NCBI GenBank assembly: GCA_003116995.1
Contig: BDSL01000011.1
Location: 1,550,001-1,614,000, forward strand
Direction: 5' to 3'
Source of the DNA: Yamagishiella unicocca
Taxonomy: Eukaryota; Chlorophyta; Chlorophyceae; Chlamydomonadales; Volvocaceae
Length of the DNA stretch: 64,000 nt
Of the stretch, positions 33,301 to 44,890 are shown piece by piece. A program made the translations under genes and the position numbers. How positions within the stretch are numbered: the stretch's first letter is position 1; every line of letters starts with the position of its first letter. The notes under the pieces are model-generated. The model had not been told where the DNA came from. It saw only the letters and a program-made list of their open reading frames with translations, and made no database searches.

Positions 33301-34538
33301 GGCGGTTGAGGGCCGGTACGGCTGCCACCCAGCTATCAATCACTGTGCCGCAGGACGCGCCGCCGCCAACGCCTCACTACCTCAGGAGCACCACCTCGCG
33401 TGCTACTCAGTCGGCAAAGGCGCCGGCGGTAGCGGCCGAAGGCAAACGGCCGGAGTCTGGAGCGGCGGGCAGCCCCACCAGCGGCGCAGGGCCCCGCTCC
33501 ACGCCTGCCACCCAACCGGCGGCGAGCCCAGCGGCGCCCTTATCGACCCGGGGCAGCGGCGCCAGCGCAAACAGCATCCTATCGCCCAGGACGACACCCT
33601 TATCGACCCGGGGCAGCGGCAACAGCGCAAACAGCATCCTATCGCCCAGGACGACACCCTTATCGACCCGGGGCAGCGGCGCCAGCGCAAACAGCATCCT
33701 ATCGCCCAGGACGACACCCTTATCGACCCGGGGCAGCGGCGCCAGCGCAAACAGCATCCTATCGCCCAGGACGACACCCTTATCGACCCGGGGCAGTGGC
33801 AACAGCGCAAACAGCATCATATCGCCCAGAACGACACCCTTATCGACCCGGGGCAGCGGCAACAGCGCAAACAGCATCTTGTCACCCAGGACTGCTTCGG
33901 ATTGGGTGCGCACCGCTGTCGCACCAGCGGAGGCGGCGGCGACGACGCCGTCGGGGCCCCAGTTACGCAGCAACAGCGCACGTAGGATTGCGTCGCCGCA
34001 TTCGCCGGGGAATCCGGCAGCGGCGGTAACCGGTGGGCGCCCCTCATCAGCTACCCGGACCTCCTCGGTGCAGCGGACCCCCCTGGCGGCCTCACCTGCC
34101 GCCTCGCCTAGGACCGCAGTCGCCGAAGCAGCGGCTGCGGAGGCACCAGCCAGGTCGCGAGCGCCGCTGCACGCTCGATCGGTGCCGCAGCATGCGGCGG
34201 CGACGGCGGCGACGGCGGCGGCGGCGGCGGCGGCGAAGTCTGCGGGCGCAGCGCGGCGACCCGTGCAGGCGCTGGCGGAAACCAAGGAGCCTGCTGGCGG
34301 CGCCGTGGCCGGCAGTAGCAGTGGCGGCGCCGCTCGCCGCTCCGCCACGCCGTCAGCCCGCCCGGCCTCCGCCTCCGCCTCCTCCCGACCCACCCCGCAG
34401 CTGCGGGCTGTTTCGTCACCCCGCGGCGGCCCCATAGCGGGCCGCCCGGATGGCGGCACAGACGCCGCCGCTGCCGGCGGCGACTCCGCAGTCGCTCCGT
34501 CCGCAGGGGCCCGCAACCGGTCCGGGATGTGGCGATAA
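27385..34538 (+). CDS. BTB/POZ-like protein with long Ala/Ser/Pro-rich tail (5' end unresolved)
   Basis: Exons 27385-27618, 28544-28647, 28946-29134, 29771-29980, 30440-30701 and 30930-34538 join in phase to ~1535 residues. VLHFLMRGP..LDVDG joined to ATAAELLSLADLWCLSEVKTHVLMSL resembles the C-terminal half of a BTB/POZ domain. BTB folds mediate dimerisation and often Cullin-3 binding. The next exons (LQRTYDDCTTWLATW..ARAWPTRAF; VLAAAKARVGV..SYIWSNFSEI; YEMVHSYCVRHLSLVARC) look helical, in the position of a BACK-like region. The canonical BTB start (HRAVLAARS-like) is not seen, so upstream exons may be missing. The last ~1200 residues are low complexity, with E8, repeated QAERMQHTQ and six copies of a 20-residue Ser/Thr-Pro unit. 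Domain call by eye. Confidence 0.55.
27820..27885. repeat. ~31-bp tandem duplication in a BTB-like gene intron
   Basis: GGGGACCAGAGCGAAAGCCG then AACTGGGTT is followed at once by a near-identical copy (GGGGACAAGAGCGAAAGCCG). Confidence 0.7.
33534..33893 (+). repeat. Coding minisatellite: six 60-bp units (20 residues each)
   Basis: Units start every 60 bases (TATCGACCCG at 33541, 33601, 33661, 33721, 33781 and 33841). Each encodes LSTRGSG[A/N]SANSI[L/I]SPRT plus flanking residues, with a Ser-Pro site and basic residues. It stays in frame through all copies. Unit-to-unit changes are few and several are silent. Confidence 0.95.
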
Positions 34539-37500
34539 TTTGACGCAACTGCGGGAGACAGGGTGCTCGGGGTGGAGGTCGCTGCCTGTCTGCGGATGCT
34601 ATCGTTCTTTCGGTGCCAGCTACGCCCCTCCCGTCGGTGCCAACCGAGGCACTGCAGCTCGGCAACGGTGTTGGTATTAGCTTACAGCTCCGTTTAACAC
34701 GTTAGGTGTCGCCCCGGCCCACAGCAGCAGCTCTATAGCTTCGCCAACCAACAGCACTATAGCTTTGCCCACTATCGCTTCGCCAACAAGCCCGGCCCTC
34801 GCATCTCCACGGCAGTCTCGGAGGCAAACCCGGAGGCGGCGACGAGGGCGGAACCCCTGATTCCTAACTAATCCCCGTATGGGGTGCTAACACAGTCAGT
34901 TGCATTCATTGGGAACTGAGGCTGAGAACCTACCGTACCACGGATCGAGGTCGGCCGCTGCCGCGGCGGCATTTCAGCCACTAGCAGCATTCTCGTGTCA
35001 CTTGGTGTTTCAGCCACTAGCAGCATTCGTGCGTCACTTGGTGTTTCGCCCCGAACGGCGATGTTGTCCCTCCGTGTGTGCGGCGGGCGGGGTTGGGCAG
35101 GCAGGCGCCGTGTTGAAGAGGTGATACTGTATGGTAGCACAACGGTAGTGGCGTGGGGGGTGCAGCTTCGGGTGTAGGTCGACGACACCGGGGCGGTCCG
35201 ATCCACGTGGGCGGCTCACTAACTGACGTGACGTCACTGCCTACCCCTAGTGGAAGGGCCAGGCGGCGGGGGGGGGGGGGGCAGGGAGTCAAGGCGGACG
35301 CTGCGGCCCTGTTGCCCGGGAAACTCTCGAGGCTTTTGTAGGGAGGGATGATGCAACGTGCCGTCTGCAAACAACTCTGCAAACAACGTCTGCAAACCCG
35401 TGGAGGGATGCGTGCTGGAGCCGTGACGACAGCCGCCTGCCATGTCGATCCGGCCTGTTTGCGTAAGCGGGCGCACAGCGCGCGTTGTTTCAAGGCACGG
35501 GGGGGGGAGATGCTGAAACTGCAAAACTGACGGTGCTGCTGCAACGTGGTGAACGCGGCACGGCCAGGAAGCGTTGGACTCAGCGTAGCTGCGCATACGT
35601 GCCGTAGTTGCAAACAATGTTGCTTGGGTGGGCTTGGCAGATGCAGATGGAATGCACTGCGTGTAAGATATGGCAGGTGGGGGGCGTCATGAGTTTGACG
35701 AATGGACAGCGCCTGGACCCGGCGGCGCCATGACACCATTTGGTGACGGGTTGTGTTGGCAGCTGGTGCAAGCTAACGTAGGGTTCTCGTTCTCATTCGA
35801 GCGCCAGCTCCAACGTCTAGCTGCAGGATGATATGCCGTCATTTGTCACGGTGTTACAGCGAATGAGGTACCGCGGTATCAAAGTGATCGTAGTAATACC
35901 AGTGTGGCTCACCGAGTTGTGGTCGTATGTCTCGCCGCGGTGTGGCTGGCCGCGTTCTATGCTTGAATGCACGGGAGCGTCATTAAGCCGCAGTCACCGT
36001 GTGTAGGTCACGTGCTGATCCTCGTTCCAAGCATTATCGTTGCGCGCCGCGTGAGTGATTGGGTGGTTGGTTGGTTGGTTGGCTGGTTGGCTGGTTGGTT
36101 GGTTTCTCGGCGGCGGCGGCGCGTGCGCCGTCATACCTTACCTTTCGGTGGTGTCAGTAGGTAACGGTGCGCTGCGAGTTCAGCGTCCTGTGAGCATAGC
36201 AGGCCGCCTTCTGCGCAGCCCCAGGTGCCGCACTGCAAAGATGAGAATGCGGGTAGCCGTTGGATGACAGATAGGCTAAGGATAGCGGCTCACTTGATCG
36301 AGAGCCGGGTAATGTTCCTTGGTAGGTTGATTCTTTCCAAACCCAGATGGATGGCAGTGTGCTTCCCAAGTCTTGGTTCCGGTTCGGCACTGGCGGGTCG
36401 GGCCCTTTATCCTCCACGCCTTCACAATTGGCCATGCTGAGACGCTTGCGTCATTTGGCCCGTTGTACTCGTTGACGTCTCCAAGTGAGTTTATATGATG
36501 TGTCCGGCATTGGTCACGATTCTGTGCAGGATGAGATAGAGTACAGAGCACGATATATAATTTGCATTGAAGAAATGCGTTGGTGATTACGGCTCGGGCG
36601 GCGCTATCGACCCCCCCTGTCATCAGGGCTGTTGGCCGCCCTGCACCGGTACCTGCTGCGGTGATTCGATGTTTGCATACATGGACGCCCCCCGTAGTCG
36701 TCCTTGTAACAGTGGGCTCCAGAACAAAAGGAAGAGACTTCGGGCGATGCGCCGGACACCGAAGGAGACGAAAGAGACAGAAAGCCGCCGTGCTGCGCCA
36801 ATGGCAAACCACCGAGTCACCAATTAGCAGTCCCCAGGCAGCTACAGCAGCGTCCAGCACCCAAGTGAGGATTTACGCCGTAGGTCCCCCTAACAGGAAT
36901 TGGCCGCCTAGGAGACCTCGACGGGAGAACCAGTTGCGCATGTCAAGCTACTAACTCCGCAACCTGCGTCCAATAGGGTCCAATGCATCTTCTTACCCTC
37001 GCGCTCGCCCACGCAAATGATTGTCGTACCTTAGGGTAGTAGCACCTGTTACCGTAACTCTTACCTTGGTGTGTCGTGGAAAAATGGGCTCATATTCGTG
37101 AACGACTCCTACGCTCCGACGATGAACCTGGAGATCCTGCGCGTTGCCGCTCATACAGCCACGGGGCTAGCTGGCATGCTGTCAATGAGCCTTCCGCGGC
37201 TCTCCTCCCACGCTCCTGGCCTCCTGCCGGTGCACCGGTTATACGCCTCAGCAAACACGGTGGAACGCGGGCGGTTGATGGATGCCGCAGCTGGTGAACA
37301 GTGCGCAGAGGACCAAGCAGCGCGTGCACAACAGAGGTGCAGCAGCGACGACGAGGCAGTGGCGCAGCTCAGTAAATGGGATCCCTATCCGGTGCGTGTA
37401 AAGTCACGTAGGTTCATGTTGATGGCGGTCACCTTACTGTTGCATCCGGGGGACGCAGCTCCAGTTGCTGCCCGATGCTGCAGCTGGGCCCTGGCATGCC

Positions 37501-39161
37501 CTAACCGGGCGCTGAGCAGCCCAGAGCCCATCAGCAGCAGCCTACATAGGTGTAGGACCTGTGTTGCGCTAAGGTGTGTTGCTTACCGTGGCAAGATGGA
37601 GCTGTGGAGTTGTTCGTGGTGGTCCGCAAAGGCGAAATCACGATCTGTGCGCACGTGTTGCGATGTTAACGCGTGTCAATGATGTCTACGCCTATAATGT
37701 AAGGAAGGCGTGAAAGCCAGGGAGCTTGATGGAGGCCCGCCTGGATTTCCGGGTTTTCGGTTTTGGCCCACATCTGGTTTAGGGTTTTCGGGTTCCCACA
37801 TCTGGTTTTGGTCGTCAGGGGCTTCATGGGTTTCCAGGTCACCGGTTTTGGACCCGTCAGGCGGGTAGGAGTGTGTCGCCGAATGCAATTGCCTCCCAAT
37901 TTGAAGATGAAAGAGAAGGATTTCTCCGTGACGGCTTCTGGATGTTTGCCGCTGCAACGTAATTGAGTTGGCGTTTCGTTTCACGCGTACCGGGTCGTCC
38001 CACCGGGCACCAGGTACGGTCGCTGTACCGGAAGTGTCGGCAGGAGAGGACATGAGCCTGCAGTAGAGTCCCCGAGTTTGAAGGACACGAGTTTGAAGGT
38101 ATACGTGCTTGAAGGTATATGCCCTTTGCACTAATTCTCCTTTCGCTGGTAGGCACGGTGGTTGGCACGTTCGTGTGGGGTTGCGGCTGTTCTGGGTTCT
38201 TCCCCCTGCCACTTGCCGAACCTCCTTTTGGTCGCGCCGCCTGGGGGCCCTCTTGGGTCGCTTTGGCGCGGGCTTTTTGTTGTCACCCCTCCCGGCTGTT
38301 TCGTGCGGGGTGTGCGTTTCGTTTTGTGATACCTGGCGGTGCTGGCGGCTGGCTGTGGCTATGGGTGGCTGTCGCGTCTTGGCGGCTGTTTCGGCAGGGT
38401 GGCGTCCCTGTGCCTTTCGGGACTTTCCTGTGGCCTTCGGGGCGTCGGCTGGGTTCAGCCCCGCCTCTCACATGGTAAGGTGGGTGAGGCCACGGACATG
38501 GGCCCCTCTTCTTGTCCTCGGTTCGCCCGGGTTTGAGGACACCGTAACATCTTGTTACTAGGAAATGAATCGAAGGATTTGGCAGGTTACGCGGGTTCAG
38601 TGGGGACTGAAATAGTCCAAAACCCAAAACAGCGTACGCTACATCATCATGTTAGGCTGCCTGCACCTAGGCACGCAGCACACGCAGCGAAAACTAGAAC
38701 TTCAGGGGAACACGAAGGTGATTACCGGGCGGACCCTGGCGGATAGATCTGCCTCGCTCCAGGAACAGGATTGACAGCGCAGCCGTTAGGGCACGCACCG
38801 GGGTAGGGTTGTTAAGAGGGGCCTCTCGAGGGGTGAGGGTGCAAACCAGCGCGGCAAAGGTCAGCATTCCGGGCATGACGTCACAAGCCATTTCGCAGGA
38901 CATTAATCTTTTAGTAATTACAGAACATGCTGATGTGCAATGTTATCAAGTAACAGAGCGCTACGCGGATATTTGCGTATGGCGGGTCACATCGCGCACG
39001 ACTAAATTTCCGCCAACCAACACCAGTCAAATCCAGCAGGGAAATACTACTTACCAATTTTCAGCACACATACTCAGTATTCATTTGCAGGAATCACATT
39101 ACGTGGACGTCCTGTTCCTGGCCGTGCCCGCTTACTTCCCGCGCTTGCTGATATAACCAAA
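34539..39161. other. Spacer between the BTB-like gene and HLP
   Basis: 4.6 kb without a supported gene. It holds a (TTGG)n microsatellite at about 36,060-36,108, an internally repeated GGTTTTCGG/CCCACATCTGG stretch at about 37,735-37,860, and repeat family C near 38,495-38,560. The plus-strand frame 37,071-37,682 (203 codons) has no recognisable features. The right end should contain the HLP promoter. Confidence 0.45.
38495..38560 (+). repeat. Dispersed repeat family C, copy 2
   Basis: GGCCCCTCTTCTTGTCCTCG and GGTTTGAGGACACCGTAAC match the minus strand of 19,070-19,140. Confidence 0.4.
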
Positions 39162-40025
39162 ATGGCACTCGCCGGCCGCGCGGCATTTGTGCGCCCGCAG
39201 GGCGTTCGTGCACTTCCAGTCACTGTATCCCGCCGGAATGTCGTTCGTGTACGCGCGACGGCCAGCGATGACGAGCCCAAAGTCGTGGGCAAGGCCGTCC
39301 TGGTCGACATGCTTGCAAGGGAAAACGATATGACCAGGGAGCAGGCTAGCAAGGCGTTTGAGACCATCTTCAATGGCATCCAGGACGCTGTCGCAGCCGG
39401 CAAGCGGGTGAGGCTGCCCAGTCGCCTCAGTGGCGGCTTCTGTGGCCTGCTTCTGTGACCAGTCATGCGGGGCATGGTGTTATTATTTTTCCATGTAAAC
39501 GTGGCATGAGGGATCATGCCGCTGTGCATCTCCTCGGACACGACACCACAGCACAGAGCGGCCAGATGCTGAGTCTGAACATAATCCCATACATGACTGT
39601 ATGTCCTTCAGGTCACAGTTCTTGGATTTGGCAGCTTCGAGCGCCGCGAGCGCAAGGAGCGGAACGGTCGCAATCCTTCTACCGGGGAGGCCCTTTTTAT
39701 TCCCGCCAGCAAGGTATGCCCTGCCTAATCACGTCTGTACTTCCACAGTTCTCTATGGGGCGTTGGGACGGCATGGGGTTGTGTCACTCTTTGCTGGACC
39801 CCTTCCGGTTGGAACACCGTAAATTCCGTGCAATGTCGTCGCCCACAGGCACCTGCCTTCAAGCCAGCACCTGCCTTTAAGGAGAAGGTCAACGGCACGG
39901 CTCCCCCGCCCAAGCCGAAGGCCGCCGCCCCCGCGCCCGCCGCCCCCAAGGCTGCCCCGCCTGCCCGGCCCGCCCCCGCGCCTCCTGCCGCCAAGAAGGT
40001 CGCTCCCCCAAAGGCCAAGAAGTAA
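39162..40025 (+). CDS. HLP: Plastid HU-like histone-like protein
   Basis: HU proteins bend and compact DNA; the algal form organises the chloroplast nucleoid. Three phase-0 exons (39162-39407, 39612-39713, 39849-40025) give 174 residues. Residues 1-~33 ([20 protein letters not shown]...) are Ala/Arg/Val-rich and acid-free, like a plastid transit peptide ending near VRVRA. Residues ~42-120 form the HU fold: [20 protein letters not shown] (helices), [20 protein letters not shown] (the HU signature with the DNA-contacting arm), then EALFIPASK and PAFK. Residues ~125-174 are an added tail of Pro, Ala and Lys resembling a histone H1 tail. Known green-algal HLP is of this type, and I see no better alternative. 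Confidence 0.93.
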
Positions 40026-40176
40026 AAGACGACTTGCAACTTATGCAGGCCTCGCCAAGCGATTCATAGCCGCGCAAGGCAAGCCCTTGTCGCTAGAACT
40101 TTGGGGACATCCGGAAGCTCCCGTCACGCGTCTTGCATGTGGTTTAGGGGCCGAAGGAACAACCCAGCAGCTTATC

Positions 40177-40181
40177 TGTAA
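40177..40181 (+). promoter_or_regulatory. Poly(A) signal TGTAA of HLP
   Basis: TGTAA, the usual volvocine polyadenylation signal, lies 152 nt after the HLP stop codon. Confidence 0.5.
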
Positions 40182-41902
40182 CATCCTGAGAGACCGGGAC
40201 TTAACGGCGCAGGCAATTCCTGTCGTCCTATCATAGGCTGCGCCATTCAGGGCGTCGGGACAGATGCCAAGCAATGGTACGTCCTCGTTGGCTTGCTATC
40301 GTGCAGTGTGGGTGTCAACGGCTACAATAGCAGTTGTCGTACGTCACGACTGCGATGGCAGAGATGCCGCCGACCAGGCGGTAGGCGTTGAGGATGACGC
40401 GCGCAGACATTGTGGAGTAGCAGGTGCCCCGCGCGTTGTCCTCGGTAGCGGGCGGTTGATAGCTTACCTGGTTGGGATGTGCGGAACGTGGCATTTTTAC
40501 ACGCCTGCCCCAGTTCCCCTCGCTCGTAAGGTTGCACTCGAGGGCGAAATTTCGAGGGACCTGCAACTTCAGGCAGCGCAGAGGGCCAAAGGGCCGGGCC
40601 CTTGTTGTGCGGTAGGGAGGACGGGGGCTCCCGGGAGGATTAGTCGATCGCGTGTCGGTCGGGTGCGATGGGACCGGCGCAAGTGGCTGAACCGGCTGGT
40701 CAGCTACACTGGACGCTCCGTTTTTTGCCACGGGAGGTTGAGCTGGATAGCTCCCGGGAGTATTCTCAGCGGCAAAATGTACTGTAGCTGTCATTCCGCG
40801 CCATTGCCTCGGGCCCGGACGCCACCAGAAGGTACCGCAGCACCGGCCACCGCAAAGACCCCTTCCCAATAACCTGTCAAGGCAGCGCCACTGCGCGCAA
40901 GGCTACGCTTCCGCTATGAGAGCTGTGACTGCGAGGGAGCGGCATTTAAATGCACGCCTGCCTAAGTATCCACGTGCGAACCCGGTGTGCTGCGGAAGGA
41001 CAGCGTTTGCGGGGTTGCAAACCCTGCCGACGACCTGTGGAAGCAGCCTTGAACCGTGGAAAAGTGGAAAAGTCGCCGTTAGGGTCGCCTCACATCACAT
41101 TGACAGCCCCCTTCGACAGCCAGATGCGCCGCGGCACTGCGCGGCTGCGCCCAGCTATCCTCGGCGCGGCCCCTAGGTGCGCATCGGCGCAGCGATCTTC
41201 CGTTGTGAGGACAAACTCCCAATCTACGCCGGTTCGCATCAACGACTGGGCTAAGCTGGGTAGCTTCACAGCATGGTTGACCAACGGTCACCAACAGCCG
41301 TCGCGCACGAGGCGCACCCCGCCGCGGCACCCACTCATGACACGGTTAAGGTCCAAAGTGATCTGTGCGGCTTGCCCCACCTTATCGCCCTCACCCTTCG
41401 CAAGCTGAAAACGGGTGCGCAGACGCGAAGCTGTGTTGCTCCGGGGACGACAACTAGTGGTAAGGGTAGAGTCACTGCGAGCTGCATCCTAACACCTGCG
41501 AAGGTTGCATCCTTGCACCGGTATATTCGTCCACCACCCACGTCTTCCTCCGGAGCCCCGGCCGCTCCACTCCTGCATCATTCCACAAGACCCAAGATGG
41601 AAGGCAACACCACCGCGACGTACCTCCACCGCTAACCGTGTTACATGTCATCCGGCCCCCCCACCAAACCGGTTCTGCAAAACGTTTCCGTGCGTCGCGC
41701 GGGGTCCTCGCTTCCTTTCGTCTCGCCGTAGCCGCTATAGCTTAGCCGCCAAAGGTCATATTACGACCTTCGGCTTTAGTATCCCCAACCCAGTTCTCCA
41801 GCATGCATCTCAAAACTTCTGTTTTAAACGGTTTTTTTCGGGCATCCACGGGTCTCCCTCGAACCCACCACAACATCCGGCCCCCTCCCCCACCGTAGCC
41901 TC
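40182..41902. other. Spacer between the 3' ends of HLP and EMG1
   Basis: Convergent 3' region. Frames of 60-200 codons overlap on both strands with no family features. Repeat family A copy 4 lies at about 41,780-41,880. Confidence 0.45.
41780..41880. repeat. Dispersed repeat family A, copy 4
   Basis: CCCAGTTCTCCAGCATGCAT, TTTTAAACGGTTTTTTTCGG and CATCCACGGGTCTCCCTCGA follow the same order as 10,045-10,130. It lies just beyond the EMG1 3' end. Confidence 0.65.
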
Positions 41903-41907
41903 TTACA
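41903..41907 (-). promoter_or_regulatory. Poly(A) signal TGTAA of EMG1
   Basis: TGTAA on the minus strand, 87 nt past the EMG1 stop codon. Confidence 0.45.
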
Positions 41908-41993
41908 GCCCCCTCCAGATCCCACGCCTCCCCTAGAACCCATCCACCCCCACATCCATGCCCCACAGCAGTCTTCGCCTGTCGTGGGCGCGC

Positions 41994-44890
41994 TCAGACT
42001 ATCTTCCACTTCATTTCGAACGCGTTGGTTATACGACTGAGGCAGTACGCGGCAGACAGCGGGTATTCGGACACGTTGAGCTCGTCGTCAACCCAGGGGG
42101 CTTCGATGTGGCCGTGCGCGAAGGCGCCCACCACAAACACCACCGGCCCGCTGTCGTCCAGCTCAGCAACGTACTCGTGGATGGCCACTCGCTTGGTGGC
42201 GGCGAAAGAGAACCCCACGCGCTTGCACTGCAGCGGAAGGTACTTGGTGACCGGGCCTTTGATCACCTGGGAGGGGAGGAGGGAAGGGAGGGCGAGCATG
42301 CCGCGGGGGGGGGGCTCATGCGGGGGCGGGGGGCTCATGCGGGGGCGGGGGGCTCATGCAGGGGCGGGGGGCTCATGCTGGCGCGGGGGGCTCATGCGGG
42401 GGCGGGGGGCTCATGCGGGGGCGGGGGGGCTCATGCGGGGGCGGGGGGGCTCATGCGGGGGCGGGGGGGCTCATGCGGGGGCGGGGGGCTCATGCGGGGG
42501 CGGGGGGCTCATGCGGGGCCGGGGGGGCTCATGCGGGGGCGGAGGGGCTCATGCGGGGGCGGGGGGCTCATGCGGGGGCGGGGGGCTCATGCGGGGCGGG
42601 GGGGCTCATGCGGGGGCGGGGGGCTCATGCGGGGGCGGGGGGGCTCATGCGGGGCCGGGGGGGCTCATGCGGGGGCGGAGGGGCTCATGCGGGGGCGGGG
42701 GGCTCATGCGGGGGCGGGGCGCTCAGCGAAGGTGAGCTGAGGGGGCGGGGTGCCGCAGCGCCGGGTAGGGTGGTGGTGGTGGTGGTGGGATTGCGGAGGC
42801 CGAGGATGCGTTCTAAACGCCTGGTGGAATGGGCAATGGCAGTGGCGGCTGCGGTGGTGGTCGTAGTCGCGGCGGTGGTGGTAGTGGCGGTGGTGTAGCT
42901 TTAGGGGAGCTCGGCCAGCACGGAAATGACGCGTGCGCTGCAGCCTCCGAGAGCTTGTTGGGCCTCACCCCGCCAACCCCGTATGTCAGGCGGGGACTTC
43001 CTCGCCGCCCCGCACCACCCCGCTCCACTGCTGCCCCACCTTCATGAGCTTGTCGGGCCCGTTCGTTGCCCGGATGCTGAGCTTCTGCAGCAGCTGCACC
43101 ATAAGGCCCGAGAAGCGCTTGATGGTGCGCGGGATGCGCGTCTTGGGGTTGATGGAGAACAGCACGTTCTTGTGCGTGCGGATGTAGATGGCCTGCAGGG
43201 GCGCCTCGGGAGGAGGGAGGGGGGCCGGGCTGGACGCAAGGCGGGGGCCTCAGACCCAGGGCGGGTGCAATGGCTGCATGTAGGCGCGCCCATGCGCGCG
43301 CACTGGGCGGGCACCAGAGACACCCAGTACCAGTACCAGCACCAGATACCAGCAACAGGTAGCAGCACCCGGTACCAGCACCCGGTACCGGCCGCCGGGC
43401 CAGTGGAGACCACATTGCCCCCATTCCATTTCACGTGCACGTGTCAACCCCACAGCTGCGGGCTGGGTCGCGGCGAAGCTCCGAAGTTCGCTGCGCCCAG
43501 GTTGTCCCTAGGCCGCCGCTGGTGGTGCCGCTGGTGCTGGTGCCGCTGCTGGTGGTGCCGCTGCTGGTGCTGCTGCTGGTGGTGCCGCTGGTGCTGGTGC
43601 CGCTGCTGGTGCTGCTGCCGCTGGTGCTGCCGCTGGTGCTGCCGCTGCTGCCGCTGCTGCCGCTGCTGCTGCAGCTGGCGGTGCCGCCGCTGCTGCAGCT
43701 GCTGGTGGCGCTCTAGGCGCTCTAGGCCGGCACGTCAACTTGTCGTGCCTCGCGCGGCGGCGATCCATGTGGACGGCACCAAGGGTGCGGATGGAGCAAT
43801 CCTGGTGCGGGGTAAGGCCCACAACGCATGTACCTTCACCCCCCAACCACACACGCCACCCCAACGGAGGAGCGGTGGGTTGCTGTGTGGAGCGTTGCAC
43901 CGCGCTGGCCAAAGACGACACGACCCAACACTACACCACCAGTTCCATCCTTCTCGGCAGTCGTCCTAGAAGCGATGTGCGCTGCCTGCATCGCCCAGTG
44001 GCGAGCCCCTGCGGATCGTTTCCACCGTTGCGGACACCGTTGCGGATACCGTTGCTGATACCGTTGCGGACACCGTCGTCACGACGCCACCAGCATGGCC
44101 ACCACCGCTACGGCTGTGCCCAACAGCCGAGCTGAGCTGGACTGAGCTGGACAGAGCTAGGCTGTCACTGCGCTGCGCCGAGCCGCTAGCGCGCCAGCTG
44201 CTGGGCATCTGGCTCGTCGAACACGGGACAATCCCAGGGTCCATGGATTCGTTGGATCCATGGATTGGTGCATTGACGGACCCATGGGTCCGACCGGGCG
44301 CTCCCACCTCCCATCGCGACTGATCGGTAAGCCCGGGGGCGCTGGCGCTGAGCCGCGCCAACGCCGCAGGTGTCCCAGACCCCGGCCTCCCGACCCTCCG
44401 ACCCCGACCGCACCTTGATTTTGCCTGCCTTGTTAAGCGGGCTGTCCAAGATGTTCAGAAGGGCCTGACGGGGAGGGGTTCGTCGGCAGCAAGAATGTGA
44501 GAGAGGGGACGCCGTGTGCGCTCTCCGTTGGCTGGTGTGCACCGCGACCCCCTCCCCCCCCGTGCTGCGGACCCCGGGACAGCCCCACCTGATGGCAAAT
44601 ATCTGGTCGGTAAAGCGCCGGGTCCTTCTTGTGCTTCCGTAGGTATGTAGCATGATCGTCGCAGTTGAGAAGCTGATACGTCTGCGTGGTTGCATTCGGC
44701 GGGACCTGTCGGCGTCAGCCGCCACACCCAGTAAGGCTGCCCCGCTCCGCCTGGCGCCAAGCCGCACCTTGCCGACTTGTGCAACTTCTAGCTGCGCGTC
44801 ATCGAGCACGAAGATAACACCCTGCCCTTGCGCGCGAACGGCTTCTTCCTCATCCTCAAGTGGAGGCGGTTGAAGGCCTCCGGCCACCAT
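41994..44890 (-). CDS. EMG1: 18S rRNA (pseudouridine-N1)-methyltransferase EMG1/NEP1
   Basis: EMG1 is a SPOUT-class methyltransferase that modifies a pseudouridine of 18S rRNA and is needed for 40S assembly in the nucleolus. Five phase-0 exons (44890-44768, 44681-44589, 44464-44414, 43192-43040, 42266-41994) give 230 residues, against 244 in human. Family motifs in order are [27 protein letters not shown] and [42 protein letters not shown] with KLSIRA, and in the last exon [12 protein letters not shown] (the knotted cofactor-binding region) and [19 protein letters not shown] before the stop. The start is the ATG ~24 residues before the first conserved strand. The protein is complete. Its start lies 590 bp from that of the divergent MAP kinase gene. 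Confidence 0.95.
42302..42722. repeat. ~19-bp minisatellite, ~22 copies, in EMG1 intron 4
   Basis: The unit is GGGGGCGGGGGGCTCATGC, with 18-20-bp variants. It keeps all plus-strand frames open as Gly/Ala/His-rich peptides, which I reject as genes because the array is intronic to a solid minus-strand model. Confidence 0.95.
43318..43396. repeat. CAGTAC/CAGCACC short repeats in EMG1 intron 3
   Basis: Imperfect runs of CCAGTACCAGTACCAGCACC and CCGGTACCAGCACCCGGTAC. Confidence 0.7.
43508..43712. repeat. CTGGTG/CCGCTG trinucleotide-type repeat in EMG1 intron 3
   Basis: About 200 bp built of CTG, GTG and CCG words. It generates Leu/Val-rich or Cys/Trp-rich spurious frames on both strands. Confidence 0.9.

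Noticed and set aside
37071..37682. 203-codon plus-strand frame in the BTB-like/HLP spacer
   Set aside because: Composition and codon use look random, with no domain, signal or neighbouring exon.
41958..42740. Plus-strand Gly/His/Ala-rich frame of 260 codons
   Set aside because: Generated by the 19-bp minisatellite inside EMG1 intron 4 and by antisense of its last exon.
42926..43969. Plus-strand Cys/Trp-rich frame of 347 codons and nearby Leu-rich frames
   Set aside because: Produced by antisense of EMG1 exon 4 and the CTG/GTG repeat in intron 3; the EMG1 model explains the region.
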